This document shows, one piece after another, positions 1 through 7,593 of a DNA stretch of 23,391 nt. Numbering within the stretch: the stretch's first letter is position 1; each line of letters starts with the position of its first letter. Source of the stretch: Spongiibacteraceae bacterium UBA5047 (GTDB lineage: Bacteria > Pseudomonadota > Gammaproteobacteria > Pseudomonadales > Spongiibacteraceae); contig DIBR01000006.1 of assembly GCA_002415025.1 (NCBI GenBank), forward strand, positions 909-24,299, given 5' to 3'. Below the pieces are notes generated by a model. It did no database searches. It had not been told where the DNA came from and was given only the letters and a program-made list of their open reading frames with translations. The position numbers were made by a program, and so were the translations under genes.

Positions 1-580
1 CCTGCCACAAATGCTTGAGGAAGCGCGTATCCGCCGATATTTCGTCATCACCGCTACCTTCAGCGGCCGTTCGGATTATGTAGCCCCCGGTAAAGTCTTC
101 TCCTTCCGTGCGGGCGCCGTTTTCCACCAGCTGCCGCAAGCGCTGGCGCTCCTGCTCATCGTCGATGCGATGGGAAATACCAATATGATCAGTTTCCGGC
201 ATATAGACCAGATAACGTGAAGAAACCGACAGATGCGTAGTAAGTCGCGCGCCCTTGGTACCTAAAGGGTCCTTGATAACCTGAACCGTAAGCGCCTGCC
301 CTTCACGCACTGCTGAGCGAATATCCGGCACTTCGGCCTGCGCGCCTGCGGCCAGTTCTGCAATGTCAGAAGCATGAATGAAAGCCGCTTTCTCAAGGCC
401 TATATCCACGAAAGCTGCCTGCATACCGGGCAACACACGTACCACCTTACCCTGATAGATATTGCCAACAATGCCCTTGGCCCGGGTGCGCTCAATGTAG
501 ACTTCCTGGAGCACGCCATTTTCAACTACCGCAACACGGGTCTCCATAGGCGTAACATTGATCAGGATTTCTTCACTCAT
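1..580 (-). CDS. rng: Ribonuclease G, N-terminal part (runs off the window)
   Basis: This is the first 193 codons of RNase G, the endoribonuclease of the RNase E/G family that matures the 5' end of 16S rRNA and degrades some mRNAs. The N-terminus MSEEILINVTPMETRVAVVE, the S1-domain segment GIVGNIYQGKVVRVLPGMQA, the following AAFVDIGLEKAAFIHASDI and the later KDPLGTKGARLTT and RYLVYMPETDHIGIS blocks match E. coli Rng closely. The S1 RNA-binding domain covers roughly residues 35-125. The catalytic DNase I-like part and the zinc link lie beyond the window edge. The start is the ATG at 580, which overlaps the maf stop in an ATGA arrangement, so translation is probably coupled to maf. It is the distal gene of the mreB-mreC-mreD-maf-rng operon. 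Confidence 0.95.
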   Translation of the reverse strand, partial: MSEEILINVTPMETRVAVVENGVLQEVYIERTRAKGIVGNIYQGKVVRVLPGMQAAFVDIGLEKAAFIHASDIAELAAGAQAEVPDIRSAVREGQALTVQVIKDPLGTKGARLTTHLSVSSRYLVYMPETDHIGISHRIDDEQERQRLRQLVENGARTEGEDFTGGYIIRTAAEGSGDDEISADTRFLKHLWQ

Positions 581-1173
581 AGCGGAGCATCAATTCCAAA
601 TTGCTGTAACAAACAGCAGGTTTCGTAGAGTGGCAAGCCGACAACGCCGGAATAGCTGCCCTGAAGATCTTTGACAAATGCTGCCGCCCGACCCTGAATG
701 CCATAGGCGCCTGCTTTATCGGCAGGCTCTCCCGTAGCGACGTAATTCTCTATCTGCAGTGGCGACAGTTTAGCAAAGCTGACCAGACTCGTCTGAACCA
801 GACTTTCCTGCCGCCCCGCACTGCACACCGCAACGGCGGTCATTACCTGATGCTGTCTGCCACTCAATCGCTGCAGCATGGCGTGGGCATCGGCGTTGTC
901 ACGAGGTTTACCAAGAATGTTGTTATCAAGCACGACAATGGTATCCGCAGCCAACACAGGTATGGAGTGACTTCGCTCTGCAGAGTTCCACACCGCCTGC
1001 GCCTTGGTTTGCGCCAAGCGCAGTACACACTCTGCCGCACTCTCTCCGGGCAGTACCGACTCGTCAATATCCGCAGCCTGAACAATGAAGGCCAAACCAA
1101 GCTGGCTCAGCAGTTCGCGCCGGCGAGGCGATTGCGATGCAAGATAGAATTGAGCGGTCAGGGCCGGAGACAT
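577..1173 (-). CDS. maf: Maf family nucleoside triphosphate pyrophosphatase (YhdE type)
   Basis: Maf proteins hydrolyse non-canonical or pyrimidine nucleoside triphosphates to the monophosphate and pyrophosphate. The YhdE branch, usually encoded beside mreD and rng, prefers dTTP/UTP; assignment to that branch here rests on position. The 198-residue product has the Maf signature LASQSPRRRELL (residues 11-22), the conserved catalytic Asp in LAADTIV (D77), a SGRQHQVMTAV segment and DKAGAYGIQG near the C-terminus. The start is the ATG at 1173, because the family begins only a few residues before the LASQSPRR motif; the longer open frame to 1305 lies inside mreD. The mreD stop overlaps this start by one base (TGATG), and its own stop overlaps the rng start. 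Confidence 0.93.
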   Translation of the reverse strand: MSPALTAQFYLASQSPRRRELLSQLGLAFIVQAADIDESVLPGESAAECVLRLAQTKAQAVWNSAERSHSIPVLAADTIVVLDNNILGKPRDNADAHAMLQRLSGRQHQVMTAVAVCSAGRQESLVQTSLVSFAKLSPLQIENYVATGEPADKAGAYGIQGRAAAFVKDLQGSYSGVVGLPLYETCCLLQQFGIDAPL

Positions 1174-1658
1174 CAGCTGACGACAAACCGGTAACACAGA
1201 TAGGTCATGGCAACATGAAGTAGAGGCCACGATAAGGCACTGGTCAGCGCCTGGAGCACCACCAGCAAACTGATATCGGCCACCCCCATGAGATTTTGCA
1301 CCCACTGACCCAGCAAGATGTGAACCGTTACCATGCTGAAAATAAACACAGCCTGCTTGCGATAGCCCGACATACGCACACGCTGGTGGGAAACATGCGC
1401 AAAGTAGGCAACGATTGAGAGCGCAAATGCGTTTTGCCCAAGATAGCTACCGTGCAGCAAATCCATTAGCAAGCCTGCCAACCAGGCCCAGCCGACACCG
1501 ACACGATTCGGCAAAAACAACACCCAGAAACAGATCACCATGACAGCCCAATCCGGCCGCAGCCAGCGCGCCCAGAACGGCAAAGGGTAGACACTTAAGG
1601 CCAGTGCCAGAAAAAGCGTCAGCAGCACCACCCAAAAACTGTGGCCGCGATCATCCAT
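1173..1658 (-). CDS. mreD: Rod shape-determining protein MreD
   Basis: MreD is an inner-membrane component of the elongasome and acts with MreB and MreC in side-wall peptidoglycan synthesis. The product is about 161 residues, the same size as E. coli MreD (162), and is mostly hydrophobic with about five predicted membrane segments. Recognisable features are an early helix (VVLLTLFLALALSVYPLP), the segment RPDWAVMVICFWVLFLPNRVG, and GLLMDLLHGSYLGQNAFAL, which corresponds to the conserved G-x-x-x-D-x-x-x-G-x-x-x-G region. I chose the ATG at 1658, which overlaps the mreC end by eight bases. An in-frame ATG at 1676 would add six basic or small residues and cannot be excluded. Its position between mreC and maf supports the call. 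Confidence 0.92.
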   Translation of the reverse strand: MDDRGHSFWVVLLTLFLALALSVYPLPFWARWLRPDWAVMVICFWVLFLPNRVGVGWAWLAGLLMDLLHGSYLGQNAFALSIVAYFAHVSHQRVRMSGYRKQAVFIFSMVTVHILLGQWVQNLMGVADISLLVVLQALTSALSWPLLHVAMTYLCYRFVVS

Positions 1659-2490
1659 CGCTCGCCTGCCCTTCATCGCGACTGAACACCAGCAACACAA
1701 ACTGTGTTTTATCGAGCTGGGCCAGGGGCCGCGCGCGAACCGTGGCGAATGGCTCGCCGGGGTCTATCGTAACTTCGGAGATACGCGCCACAGGGTAGCC
1801 CGCTGGAAAGCGCCCGCCCAAACCGGAGCTGATGAGCAAGTCGCCCACTTTCACATCAGTTGTCGCCGCAACATGGCTGATCTCAAGCAAATCGATCAGC
1901 CCGGTGCCTTCGACAATTGCGCGCACGCCGTTACGATTCACTTGTATCGAGAGGGCATGAGTGGAATCGGTAACCATCATCACCCGGCTGTGGTTGTGCG
2001 CAACATCGATCACCTGACCAATCAGGCCCTCGGCATCAATCACCGCCTGCCCTTCACGAACACCATCCGCACGCCCCTTATCAATAACAAAGACGTGTTG
2101 TGACGGGTCTGCCGCCAAGCCCACTACCTCAGCCACCAGCACCGACTCCTCTTTGTGCGAGGATGAATTCAGCAGTTCACGAAGCCGCAGGTTTTCGGCT
2201 CGCAGTGACGCCAGCTTTTGGGTTTTGGCGTGCAGTACCAGAGCTTCGGCGCGCAGACGGGCATTTTCTTCACGTAAAGATTCCCTGCTGGACAGGAAGG
2301 TCTGCAGGCTTCGCGTCATTTCCGAGGGTAACTCGGTGAGTTTGTAAACCGGCAGCGAAAAGCTGGATAAATAGGACAGGGGTTTATCCAGCCATTGACT
2401 GCGCGCTGCCTGAATCAGCAGCAGCGCGATCACGCTTAGCACCAGCAGGCGAACACCTACCGACGAACCTGATGAAAAAATGGGTTTGAT
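1651..2490 (-). CDS. mreC: Rod shape-determining protein MreC, probable ATC start
   Basis: MreC is a bitopic periplasmic scaffold that links MreB filaments to PBP2, RodA and MreD. The sequence shows an N-terminal membrane helix (VGVRLLVLSVIALLLI), a coiled coil rich in Leu, Arg and Glu (RESLREENARLRAEALVLHA onward), and two beta domains with VIDKGRADGVREGQAVI and VGDLLISSGLGGRFPAGYPV, all typical of MreC. At about 279 residues it lacks the long C-terminal tail of the E. coli protein. The family N-terminus KPIFSxG is encoded here but follows ATC at 2490 instead of ATG. A strong Shine-Dalgarno GGGAG lies seven bases upstream of that ATC. The first conventional start in frame is GTG at 2442, which would delete the conserved KPIFSSGSS and has a poorly placed ribosome site. 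A TAA at 2505-2503 blocks any longer start. Confidence 0.9.
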   Translation of the reverse strand: MKPIFSSGSSVGVRLLVLSVIALLLIQAARSQWLDKPLSYLSSFSLPVYKLTELPSEMTRSLQTFLSSRESLREENARLRAEALVLHAKTQKLASLRAENLRLRELLNSSSHKEESVLVAEVVGLAADPSQHVFVIDKGRADGVREGQAVIDAEGLIGQVIDVAHNHSRVMMVTDSTHALSIQVNRNGVRAIVEGTGLIDLLEISHVAATTDVKVGDLLISSGLGGRFPAGYPVARISEVTIDPGEPFATVRARPLAQLDKTQFVLLVFSRDEGQASDG

Positions 2491-2506
2491 AGCGTCGCTC
2501 CCTTAG

Positions 2507-2538
2507 CCGGTCTTCACCGGAACCCGGGTTCAGACCCG
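2507..2538 (-). promoter_or_regulatory. Two tandem hairpins between mreB and mreC
   Basis: The 49-base gap between mreB and mreC contains two short perfect stem-loops. One is CCGGT/ACCGG with a four-base loop at 2507-2520. The other is CGGGT/ACCCG with a four-base loop at 2525-2538. Neither has a following U run, so they are not intrinsic terminators. They are positioned to stabilise the mreB 3' end or lower mreC expression, which would fit the usual excess of MreB over MreC. The stems are visible in the sequence; the role is inferred. Confidence 0.45.
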
Positions 2539-2539
2539 T

Positions 2540-3577
2540 TTATTCTGTGGACAGCATATCCAGCCGATGTTTTTCCATGATCTCCATCGCGCGACCACCG
2601 CCACGGGCAACACAGGTCAAGGGGTCTTCGGCAACAATAACCGGCAGAGCGCTTTCGTCTGCGAGCAGCTGATCAATGCCACGCAGCAGCGCGCCACCGC
2701 CCGTCAGGACAATGCCGGTTTCGGCGATATCGGCTGCCAATTCCGGCGGCGATTGTTCCAGCGCACGTTTCACCGCCTGCACGATTACCGTCAGGGGCTC
2801 CTGCAAGGCTTCCAGAATTTCATTGCTGTTCAGGGTAAAGCGACGGGGAATACCCTCGGCCAGGTTGCGGCCGCGAACGTCGATTTCACGCACTTCTTCC
2901 AGCGGATAGGCGCAGCCAATTTCCTGTTTGATGCGCTCAGCCGTCGCGTCGCCAATCAGGCTGCCGTAGGTACGACGCACATGCGTGACAATGGCTTCGT
3001 CAAAACGGTCGCCACCAACGCGCACAGAATCCGAATACACCACACCATTGAGGGAGATAATCGCGATTTCTGTGGTACCACCACCGATATCCACCACCAT
3101 AGAGCCGGTGGCTTCATCAACATTCAGGCCCGCCCCGATCGCAGCGGCCATGGGTTCTTCTATCAATCGTACTTCGCGTGCACCGGCGCTCAACGCCGAC
3201 TCACGGATCGCCCGGCGCTCTACCTGGGTTGATTTGCAGGGCACGCAAACCAACACCCGCGGGCTGGGGCGAATGATACTGTTCTGATGCACTTTGGAGA
3301 TAAAGTGCTGCAGCATTTTTTCCGTCACCTGAAAATCGGCAATAACGCCATCTTTCAGCGGACGAATGGCCGTGATATTACCGGGCGTGCGGCCCAGCAT
3401 ACGTTTCGCCTCGGTGCCAACTGCCTCGACGGTTTTTTGGCCGTTATGAACCCGGATGGCAACCACTGAGGGCTCGTCGAGCACTATGCCCTGGTCCCGG
3501 ACATAGATAAGCGTGTTGGCCGTCCCCAAATCGATCGAAAGATCATTGGAAAACAGCCCGCGAATACGTTTGAACAT
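2540..3577 (-). CDS. mreB: Rod shape-determining actin homologue MreB
   Basis: MreB is the bacterial actin that forms membrane-associated filaments guiding cell-wall elongation. The 345-residue product is nearly identical in layout to Pseudomonas and E. coli MreB. It has the amphipathic membrane-binding N-terminus MFKRIRGLFSNDLSIDLGTAN, which includes phosphate-1 motif DLGTANT, then LGRTPGNI, VCVPCKSTQVERRAIRESA, phosphate-2 motif MVVDIGGGTTEIAIISLNG, GGDRFDEAIVTHVRRTYG, the adenosine motif VLTGGGALLRGID and the end segment VAEDPLTCVARGGG. The start is ATG at 3577, preceded by CAGGTG about ten bases away. It is the first gene of the minus-strand cell-shape operon and diverges from gatC. No truncation or missing motif is seen. 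Confidence 0.98.
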   Translation of the reverse strand: MFKRIRGLFSNDLSIDLGTANTLIYVRDQGIVLDEPSVVAIRVHNGQKTVEAVGTEAKRMLGRTPGNITAIRPLKDGVIADFQVTEKMLQHFISKVHQNSIIRPSPRVLVCVPCKSTQVERRAIRESALSAGAREVRLIEEPMAAAIGAGLNVDEATGSMVVDIGGGTTEIAIISLNGVVYSDSVRVGGDRFDEAIVTHVRRTYGSLIGDATAERIKQEIGCAYPLEEVREIDVRGRNLAEGIPRRFTLNSNEILEALQEPLTVIVQAVKRALEQSPPELAADIAETGIVLTGGGALLRGIDQLLADESALPVIVAEDPLTCVARGGGRAMEIMEKHRLDMLSTE

Positions 3578-3859
3578 CTGTGCAATTCACCTGTAGGAGC
3601 CCGAATCGGGCAAAATATTTACTGTTGGCAGTATATAAGCAGCTATTTTCTATTATTCTTCGGCCAGCCGCCACAAATCTCTGCAACTCTATCAACGGCA
3701 GGGATTCAGGGCAAGGCGCAAATATGTTAAGTTTAGCGCCCCTGATTCAGGCCGGCCGGACCATACGTCACAGTTCACCGAGCTCAGCGACCAAGATGCT
3801 CGAATACTGATGGTTCGAATACCGCGATCAGGTATCAGACACACAATTACAGGTGAACC
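3578..3859. promoter_or_regulatory. Divergent mreB/gatC intergenic region
   Basis: This 282-base gap must hold the promoters for the mre operon and the gat operon. A candidate plus-strand promoter is TTCAGG (3705-3710), 17 bases, then TGtTAAGTT with the -10 at 3728-3733. It lies inside an inverted repeat GGCGC/GCGCC at 3715-3740 and is flanked by two direct copies of GATTCAGG 41 bases apart (3703 and 3744). Near mreB there is a stem GCCCG-AAT-CGGGC (3599-3611) in its presumed leader, and a TATACT hexamer on the minus strand around 3630. TCGAATAC is repeated at 3799 and 3814. Both genes carry ACAGGTGAA as ribosome site. The promoter assignments are tentative. Confidence 0.35.
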
Positions 3860-4147
3860 ATGGCAGTTAGTCCATCGGACATTGAAAAAATTGCGCATTT
3901 GGCACGCATTCGTATTGCGCCGGATCAAATTGATGCCGTCGCAGACCGAATCAGCGACATTCTGGCGATGGTGGATCAAATGCAGGCGGTCGACACCGAC
4001 AACGTCAGCCCGATGGCCAATCCTCACGACGCGGTGCAGCGCTTGCGTAAAGACGAGGTCAGCGAACTCAATCAGCGTGACCGCTTCCAGACGCTGGCAC
4101 CACGAGCCGAAGATGGCCTTTACCTGGTACCCAAGGTTATCGAATAG
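3860..4147 (+). CDS. gatC: Asp/Glu-tRNA amidotransferase subunit C
   Basis: GatC is the small subunit that clamps GatA to GatB in the GatCAB complex, which converts misacylated Asp-tRNA(Asn) and/or Glu-tRNA(Gln) to the cognate amide. The 95-residue protein has the family pattern DIEKIAHLARIRI near the start, LAMVDQMQAVDTDNVSPMANPHDAVQRLRKDEV in the middle and DGLYLVPKVIE at the end. Length is normal for the family. The start ATG at 3860 is preceded by CAGGTG. It is the first gene of the gat operon and is separated from gatA by 113 bases that can form a strong stem. Confidence 0.96.
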   Translation: MAVSPSDIEKIAHLARIRIAPDQIDAVADRISDILAMVDQMQAVDTDNVSPMANPHDAVQRLRKDEVSELNQRDRFQTLAPRAEDGLYLVPKVIE

Positions 4148-4156
4148 CGTTAGCCC

Positions 4157-4208
4157 GCCTGACCGCGCTGACCCTGCGTGCAATCGCGGCGCAGCGCATT
4201 GATCAGGC
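4157..4208 (+). promoter_or_regulatory. Multi-segment hairpin between gatC and gatA
   Basis: The gatC-gatA gap folds on paper into a coaxial stem. GCCTGA (4157-4162) pairs with TCAGGC (4203-4208). GCGCTG (4165-4170) pairs with CAGCGC (4192-4197). An inner helix of CC and GCG (4173-4178, one bulged T) pairs with CGC and GG (4185-4189). No U tract follows, so it is not a simple terminator. It could be an mRNA-stability or processing element that balances GatC against GatA. The pairing is read by eye. Confidence 0.4.
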
Positions 4209-4260
4209 ACCTACTACCCGTAGCATTTGGATTTAGCAGCAAGAGAGACCCCTTTCAGAC

Positions 4261-5715
4261 ATGCATACACTCAGTTTACGTGAACTCGCTGATGGCCTGG
4301 CCAAAGCCCGGTTTTCCAGCGAAGAGCTGACCCGGCACTTTCTTGCGCGCATCGCGGCTCACAATCCGGCGCTCAATGCCTATATAACCGTATTGGAAGA
4401 ACAGGCCCTGGCAGGCGCGCGCGCGGCTGACAAACAGCGCAGCTCAGGCGACGTTCATCCCCTGACGGGTGTCCCTTTCGCCCACAAGGATATTTTTTGT
4501 ACCGAGGGCGTACGAACCAGCTGCGGCTCAAAAATGCTGGATAACTTCATTGCGCCTTACAACGCTACCGTTGTCGAAAAAATGGCCGCGGCCGGCATGA
4601 TCAATCTGGGCAAAACCAATATGGACGAGTTTGCGATGGGCTCGTCCAACGAAACCAGTTTTTATGGCCCGGTGCGAAACCCCTGGGATACCAATTGTGT
4701 ACCCGGCGGCTCGTCCGGAGGTTCTGCGGCCGCTGTTGCCGCCGGGCTGGCTCCAGCTGCCACCGGCACCGATACCGGCGGCTCCATTCGCCAACCCTCG
4801 GCCCTGTGCAACCTTACCGGCCTGAAGCCCACCTATGGCCGCGTAAGCCGCTACGGCATGATCGCCTTCGCATCCAGCCTTGATCAGGCCGGCCCCATGG
4901 CACGTACCGCCGAAGACGCAGCCCTGATGCTGCAGGTTATGGCGGGCTTCGACGAAAAAGACAGCACCAGCATTGACTGTACGGTACCCGACTACAGCGC
5001 CAGCCTGAACAATTCGCTAAAAGGAAAAGTGATCGGTGTACCCAGTGAGTTTTTTGCCGAAGGACTCTCTGACGCCGTCGCCTCGCGCACCCGGGCCGCA
5101 CTCTCAGAATATGAAAAGATGGGCGCAGTGTTAAAAGACATCAGCCTGCCTCACAGCCATTTGTCGATTCCCTGTTATTACGTCATCGCACCCGCCGAGG
5201 CATCTACCAACCTCTCGCGCTACGACGGAGTGCGCTATGGCCACCGCTGCGACAATCCGCTGGATCTTGCCGACCTTTACACCCGCACCCGCGAGGAAGG
5301 CTTTGGCGACGAGGTCAAACGCCGGATTTTAGTCGGCACCTACGCTCTGTCTGCCGGGTTTTATGACGCCTACTACCGCAAGGCACAACGCATCCGTCGC
5401 CTGATTAAAAACGATTTTACCGAGGCCTTCAAAAGCGTCGACATCATCGCCGGTCCGACTTCACCAAGCCCGGCCTTTGCTTTGGGTGAAAAGGTCGACG
5501 ACCCGCTCACCATGTATCTGGAAGACATGTACACCATCGCCGTTAACCTTGCCGGTGTGCCGGCCTTGTCGATTCCGGCTGGCATGGTAGACAACAAGCC
5601 GATTGGCCTGCAGCTTATCGGCCGCGATTTCGCCGAGGCCGATATTCTCAACGCCGCCCACCAGTTCCAGTTACAAACCGACTGGCACAAACAGTTTGCA
5701 CCGGCGTTTGCCTAA
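4261..5715 (+). CDS. gatA: Asp/Glu-tRNA amidotransferase subunit A (amidase)
   Basis: GatA is the glutaminase subunit of GatCAB and belongs to the amidase-signature family. It releases ammonia from glutamine and channels it to GatB. The 484-residue product has the Ser-cis-Ser-Lys triad in place: Lys76 in PFAHKDIFC, Ser151 in PGGSSGGSAAAVAAG and the nucleophile Ser175 in GTDTGGSIRQPS. The later block GVPALSIPAG and the C-terminal PIGLQLIGRDFAEADIL are also typical. The start ATG at 4261 gives the usual N-terminus HTLSLRELADGL. The ribosome site is weak (AAGAGAG, about 11 bases upstream). The stop is followed by gatB after ten bases, with AAGGAG in the gap. Confidence 0.98.
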   Translation: MHTLSLRELADGLAKARFSSEELTRHFLARIAAHNPALNAYITVLEEQALAGARAADKQRSSGDVHPLTGVPFAHKDIFCTEGVRTSCGSKMLDNFIAPYNATVVEKMAAAGMINLGKTNMDEFAMGSSNETSFYGPVRNPWDTNCVPGGSSGGSAAAVAAGLAPAATGTDTGGSIRQPSALCNLTGLKPTYGRVSRYGMIAFASSLDQAGPMARTAEDAALMLQVMAGFDEKDSTSIDCTVPDYSASLNNSLKGKVIGVPSEFFAEGLSDAVASRTRAALSEYEKMGAVLKDISLPHSHLSIPCYYVIAPAEASTNLSRYDGVRYGHRCDNPLDLADLYTRTREEGFGDEVKRRILVGTYALSAGFYDAYYRKAQRIRRLIKNDFTEAFKSVDIIAGPTSPSPAFALGEKVDDPLTMYLEDMYTIAVNLAGVPALSIPAGMVDNKPIGLQLIGRDFAEADILNAAHQFQLQTDWHKQFAPAFA

Positions 5716-5725
5716 GGAGACCGCT

Positions 5726-7189
5726 ATGGAATGGGAAACAGTCATCGGCCTCGAAGTGCACGTGCAATTATCGACGAAGTCAAAAATCTTTTCCGGTGCC
5801 AGCACCACCTTTGGCGCCGAACCGAACACCCAAGCCTGCGCAGTTGATCTGGCCCTGCCCGGCACCCTGCCGGTACTGAACGAAGAGGCGGTCAAAAGCG
5901 CCATCAAATTCGGACTGGCGGTGAATGCGGAGATTTGCCGCGAATCCGTATTTGACCGCAAAAACTATTTTTACCCCGACTTGCCCAAGGGCTACCAGAC
6001 CAGCCAGATGGACGCACCCATTGTTGGTGCCGGCGTACTGGATATTCAACTGAGCGACGGCAGCAGCAAACAGGTTCGCATTCACCACGCCCATCTGGAA
6101 GAAGACGCCGGAAAATCCCTGCATGAGGGCAGTTTCGACCTGCACGGTCACGGCATGTCGGGCATCGACCTCAACCGTGCGGGAACACCGCTGATTGAAA
6201 TCGTGTCGGAACCGGATATGCGCAGCGCCGAAGAAGCGGTCGCCTACCTGAAAAAAATACACTCCATTGTCACCTACCTTGGTATCTCTGACGGCGATAT
6301 GTCTCAGGGCTCACTGCGCTGCGATGCAAACGTATCGGTGAGATTAAAGGGAGACGACACACTGGGAACCCGCACCGAAACCAAAAACCTGAATTCATTT
6401 CGCTTTATCGAACGCGCCATCCAGGTTGAAACCCAACGCCAGATCGACGTACTTGAAGATGGCGGCAAAATCACCCAGGAAACGCGCCTCTACGACAGCG
6501 AACGCAATGAAACCCGGCCCATGCGCAGCAAGGAAGAAGCCAACGACTACCGCTACTTCCCCTGCCCCGACTTACTGCCGGTGGCCGTTGACGACGCACT
6601 GATCGAACAGTTGCGCAACAACCTGCCTGAGCTACCGGATTCAAAACGTACGCGCTTTGAAAATGATTATGGTCTGTCGGTCTATGACGCCGACATTCTT
6701 ACCGCCGAGCGCAGCATCGCAGATTACTTTGAACAAACCGCTGCCGCAGCAGACGACGCCAAACTCGCCGCCAACTGGATAACGAGTGAGCTGATGGGAC
6801 GCCTCAACAAAGAGGGGCTGGCTTTCAATCAAACCCCGGTAAGCGCCGCACAACTGGGGGGCTTGATTCAACGCATTCGCGACAACACGATTTCCGGCAA
6901 AATCGCCAAGCAGGTTTTCGAGGCTTTGTGGAACGGCGAGGGCAGCGATGCCGATGCCGTAATTGAAGCCAAGGGCCTCAAGCAGGTATCAGACAGCGGC
7001 GAACTGGAAAAAATGGTCGACGACGTACTGGCCGCCAACCCTGACCAGGTCGAACAGTTTCAATCGGCTGACGACAAGAAGCGCAAGAAAATGCTGGGTT
7101 TTTTTGTTGGCCAGATCATGAAAGCCTCCCAGGGCCAGGCCAACCCCGGTATGGTTAACCAGCTACTGAACGAAAAGCTGGGTGGCTGA
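5726..7189 (+). CDS. gatB: Asp/Glu-tRNA amidotransferase subunit B
   Basis: GatB is the kinase/transamidase subunit that phosphorylates the tRNA-bound Asp or Glu and replaces the phosphate with ammonia. The 487-residue product starts MEWETVIGLEVHVQL. It contains FDRKNYFYPDLPKGYQTSQ (residues 76-94), HLEEDAGK (123-130), DLNRAGTPLIEIVSEPD (148-164) and RYFPCPDLLPV, all conserved in GatB. The C-terminal third is the helical YqeY-like tRNA-binding region, ending in GQIMKASQGQANPGMVNQLL. The start at 5726 follows AAGGAG by five bases; an open frame extending further upstream lies inside gatA. It is co-transcribed with gatC and gatA. Confidence 0.98.
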   Translation: MEWETVIGLEVHVQLSTKSKIFSGASTTFGAEPNTQACAVDLALPGTLPVLNEEAVKSAIKFGLAVNAEICRESVFDRKNYFYPDLPKGYQTSQMDAPIVGAGVLDIQLSDGSSKQVRIHHAHLEEDAGKSLHEGSFDLHGHGMSGIDLNRAGTPLIEIVSEPDMRSAEEAVAYLKKIHSIVTYLGISDGDMSQGSLRCDANVSVRLKGDDTLGTRTETKNLNSFRFIERAIQVETQRQIDVLEDGGKITQETRLYDSERNETRPMRSKEEANDYRYFPCPDLLPVAVDDALIEQLRNNLPELPDSKRTRFENDYGLSVYDADILTAERSIADYFEQTAAAADDAKLAANWITSELMGRLNKEGLAFNQTPVSAAQLGGLIQRIRDNTISGKIAKQVFEALWNGEGSDADAVIEAKGLKQVSDSGELEKMVDDVLAANPDQVEQFQSADDKKRKKMLGFFVGQIMKASQGQANPGMVNQLLNEKLGG

Positions 7190-7218
7190 AGCCCCCACAA
7201 AACACTCAAGGAATCACC

Positions 7219-7509
7219 ATGCGTAAAGACAAAGAAAAGGTACTCGACGAAGTCTGGACGGAAGACCGGGTTCGCCAGTTTCTGAATGTGCAGCCACCTG
7301 CAGGCGCCAACGCTGACTTTCATATGCTGGAGAAGGCCTACCAGAGTATGCGCGCAGACGACTTTGAATTATTTGTTGGCATGTTTCTGGAAGCTGGCCA
7401 CGACCTGAATGCGGCAAATGCCACCGGTCGCACGGTGTTAAGCTACGTTCAGGAGCATCGCAACTCCGCCGAGTTTGCCGATGTGCTCAAGCGCAACGGC
7501 GCACAGTAG
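7219..7509 (+). CDS. Small PA4642-family protein with an ankyrin-like repeat
   Basis: This 96-residue protein of unknown function resembles the short PA4642-type proteins of pseudomonads, from memory of the family. It begins MRKDKEKVLDEVWTEDRVRQ, highly charged. The second half (DDFELFVGMFLEAGHDLNAANATGRTVLSYV...FADVLKRNGAQ) reads like one ankyrin repeat, with the G-R-T-V-L turn and a terminal NGA. There is no signal peptide or membrane segment, so it should be cytoplasmic. It lies 29 bases after gatB with AAGGA as ribosome site, so it is probably the last gene of the gat transcript. Its protein partner cannot be told from the sequence. Confidence 0.75.
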   Translation: MRKDKEKVLDEVWTEDRVRQFLNVQPPAGANADFHMLEKAYQSMRADDFELFVGMFLEAGHDLNAANATGRTVLSYVQEHRNSAEFADVLKRNGAQ

Positions 7510-7518
7510 CCCCACTCC

Positions 7519-7573
7519 GGCTCCCGCAAAGCCCCCGGCAAACCAGATACCGGCGGGAGCCTGCACTGCAGGC
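7519..7573. terminator. Inverted repeats between convergent genes
   Basis: Between the end of the gat transcript and the end of smrA there is GGCTCCCGC (7519-7527) matching GCGGGAGCC (7553-7561), a nine-base stem with a 25-base loop. It is immediately followed by GCCTGCA-C-TGCAGGC (7559-7573). Neither has a T tract, so factor-independent termination is doubtful. The site is where a bidirectional terminator would be expected. Confidence 0.35.
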
Positions 7574-7593
7574 GAAAGGCTTGCGGGAAATTT

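Noticed and set aside
1174..1305. 5' extension of maf by 44 codons
   Set aside because: It lies inside mreD, and the Maf family starts close to the LASQSPRRR motif.
2567..3232. Plus-strand open frame of 221 codons antisense to mreB
   Set aside because: It is the reverse shadow of a perfect mreB gene, has no ribosome site and no recognisable protein pattern.
5603..5725. 5' extension of gatB
   Set aside because: It overlaps the end of gatA, and ATG at 5726 has a good AAGGAG site and the family N-terminus.
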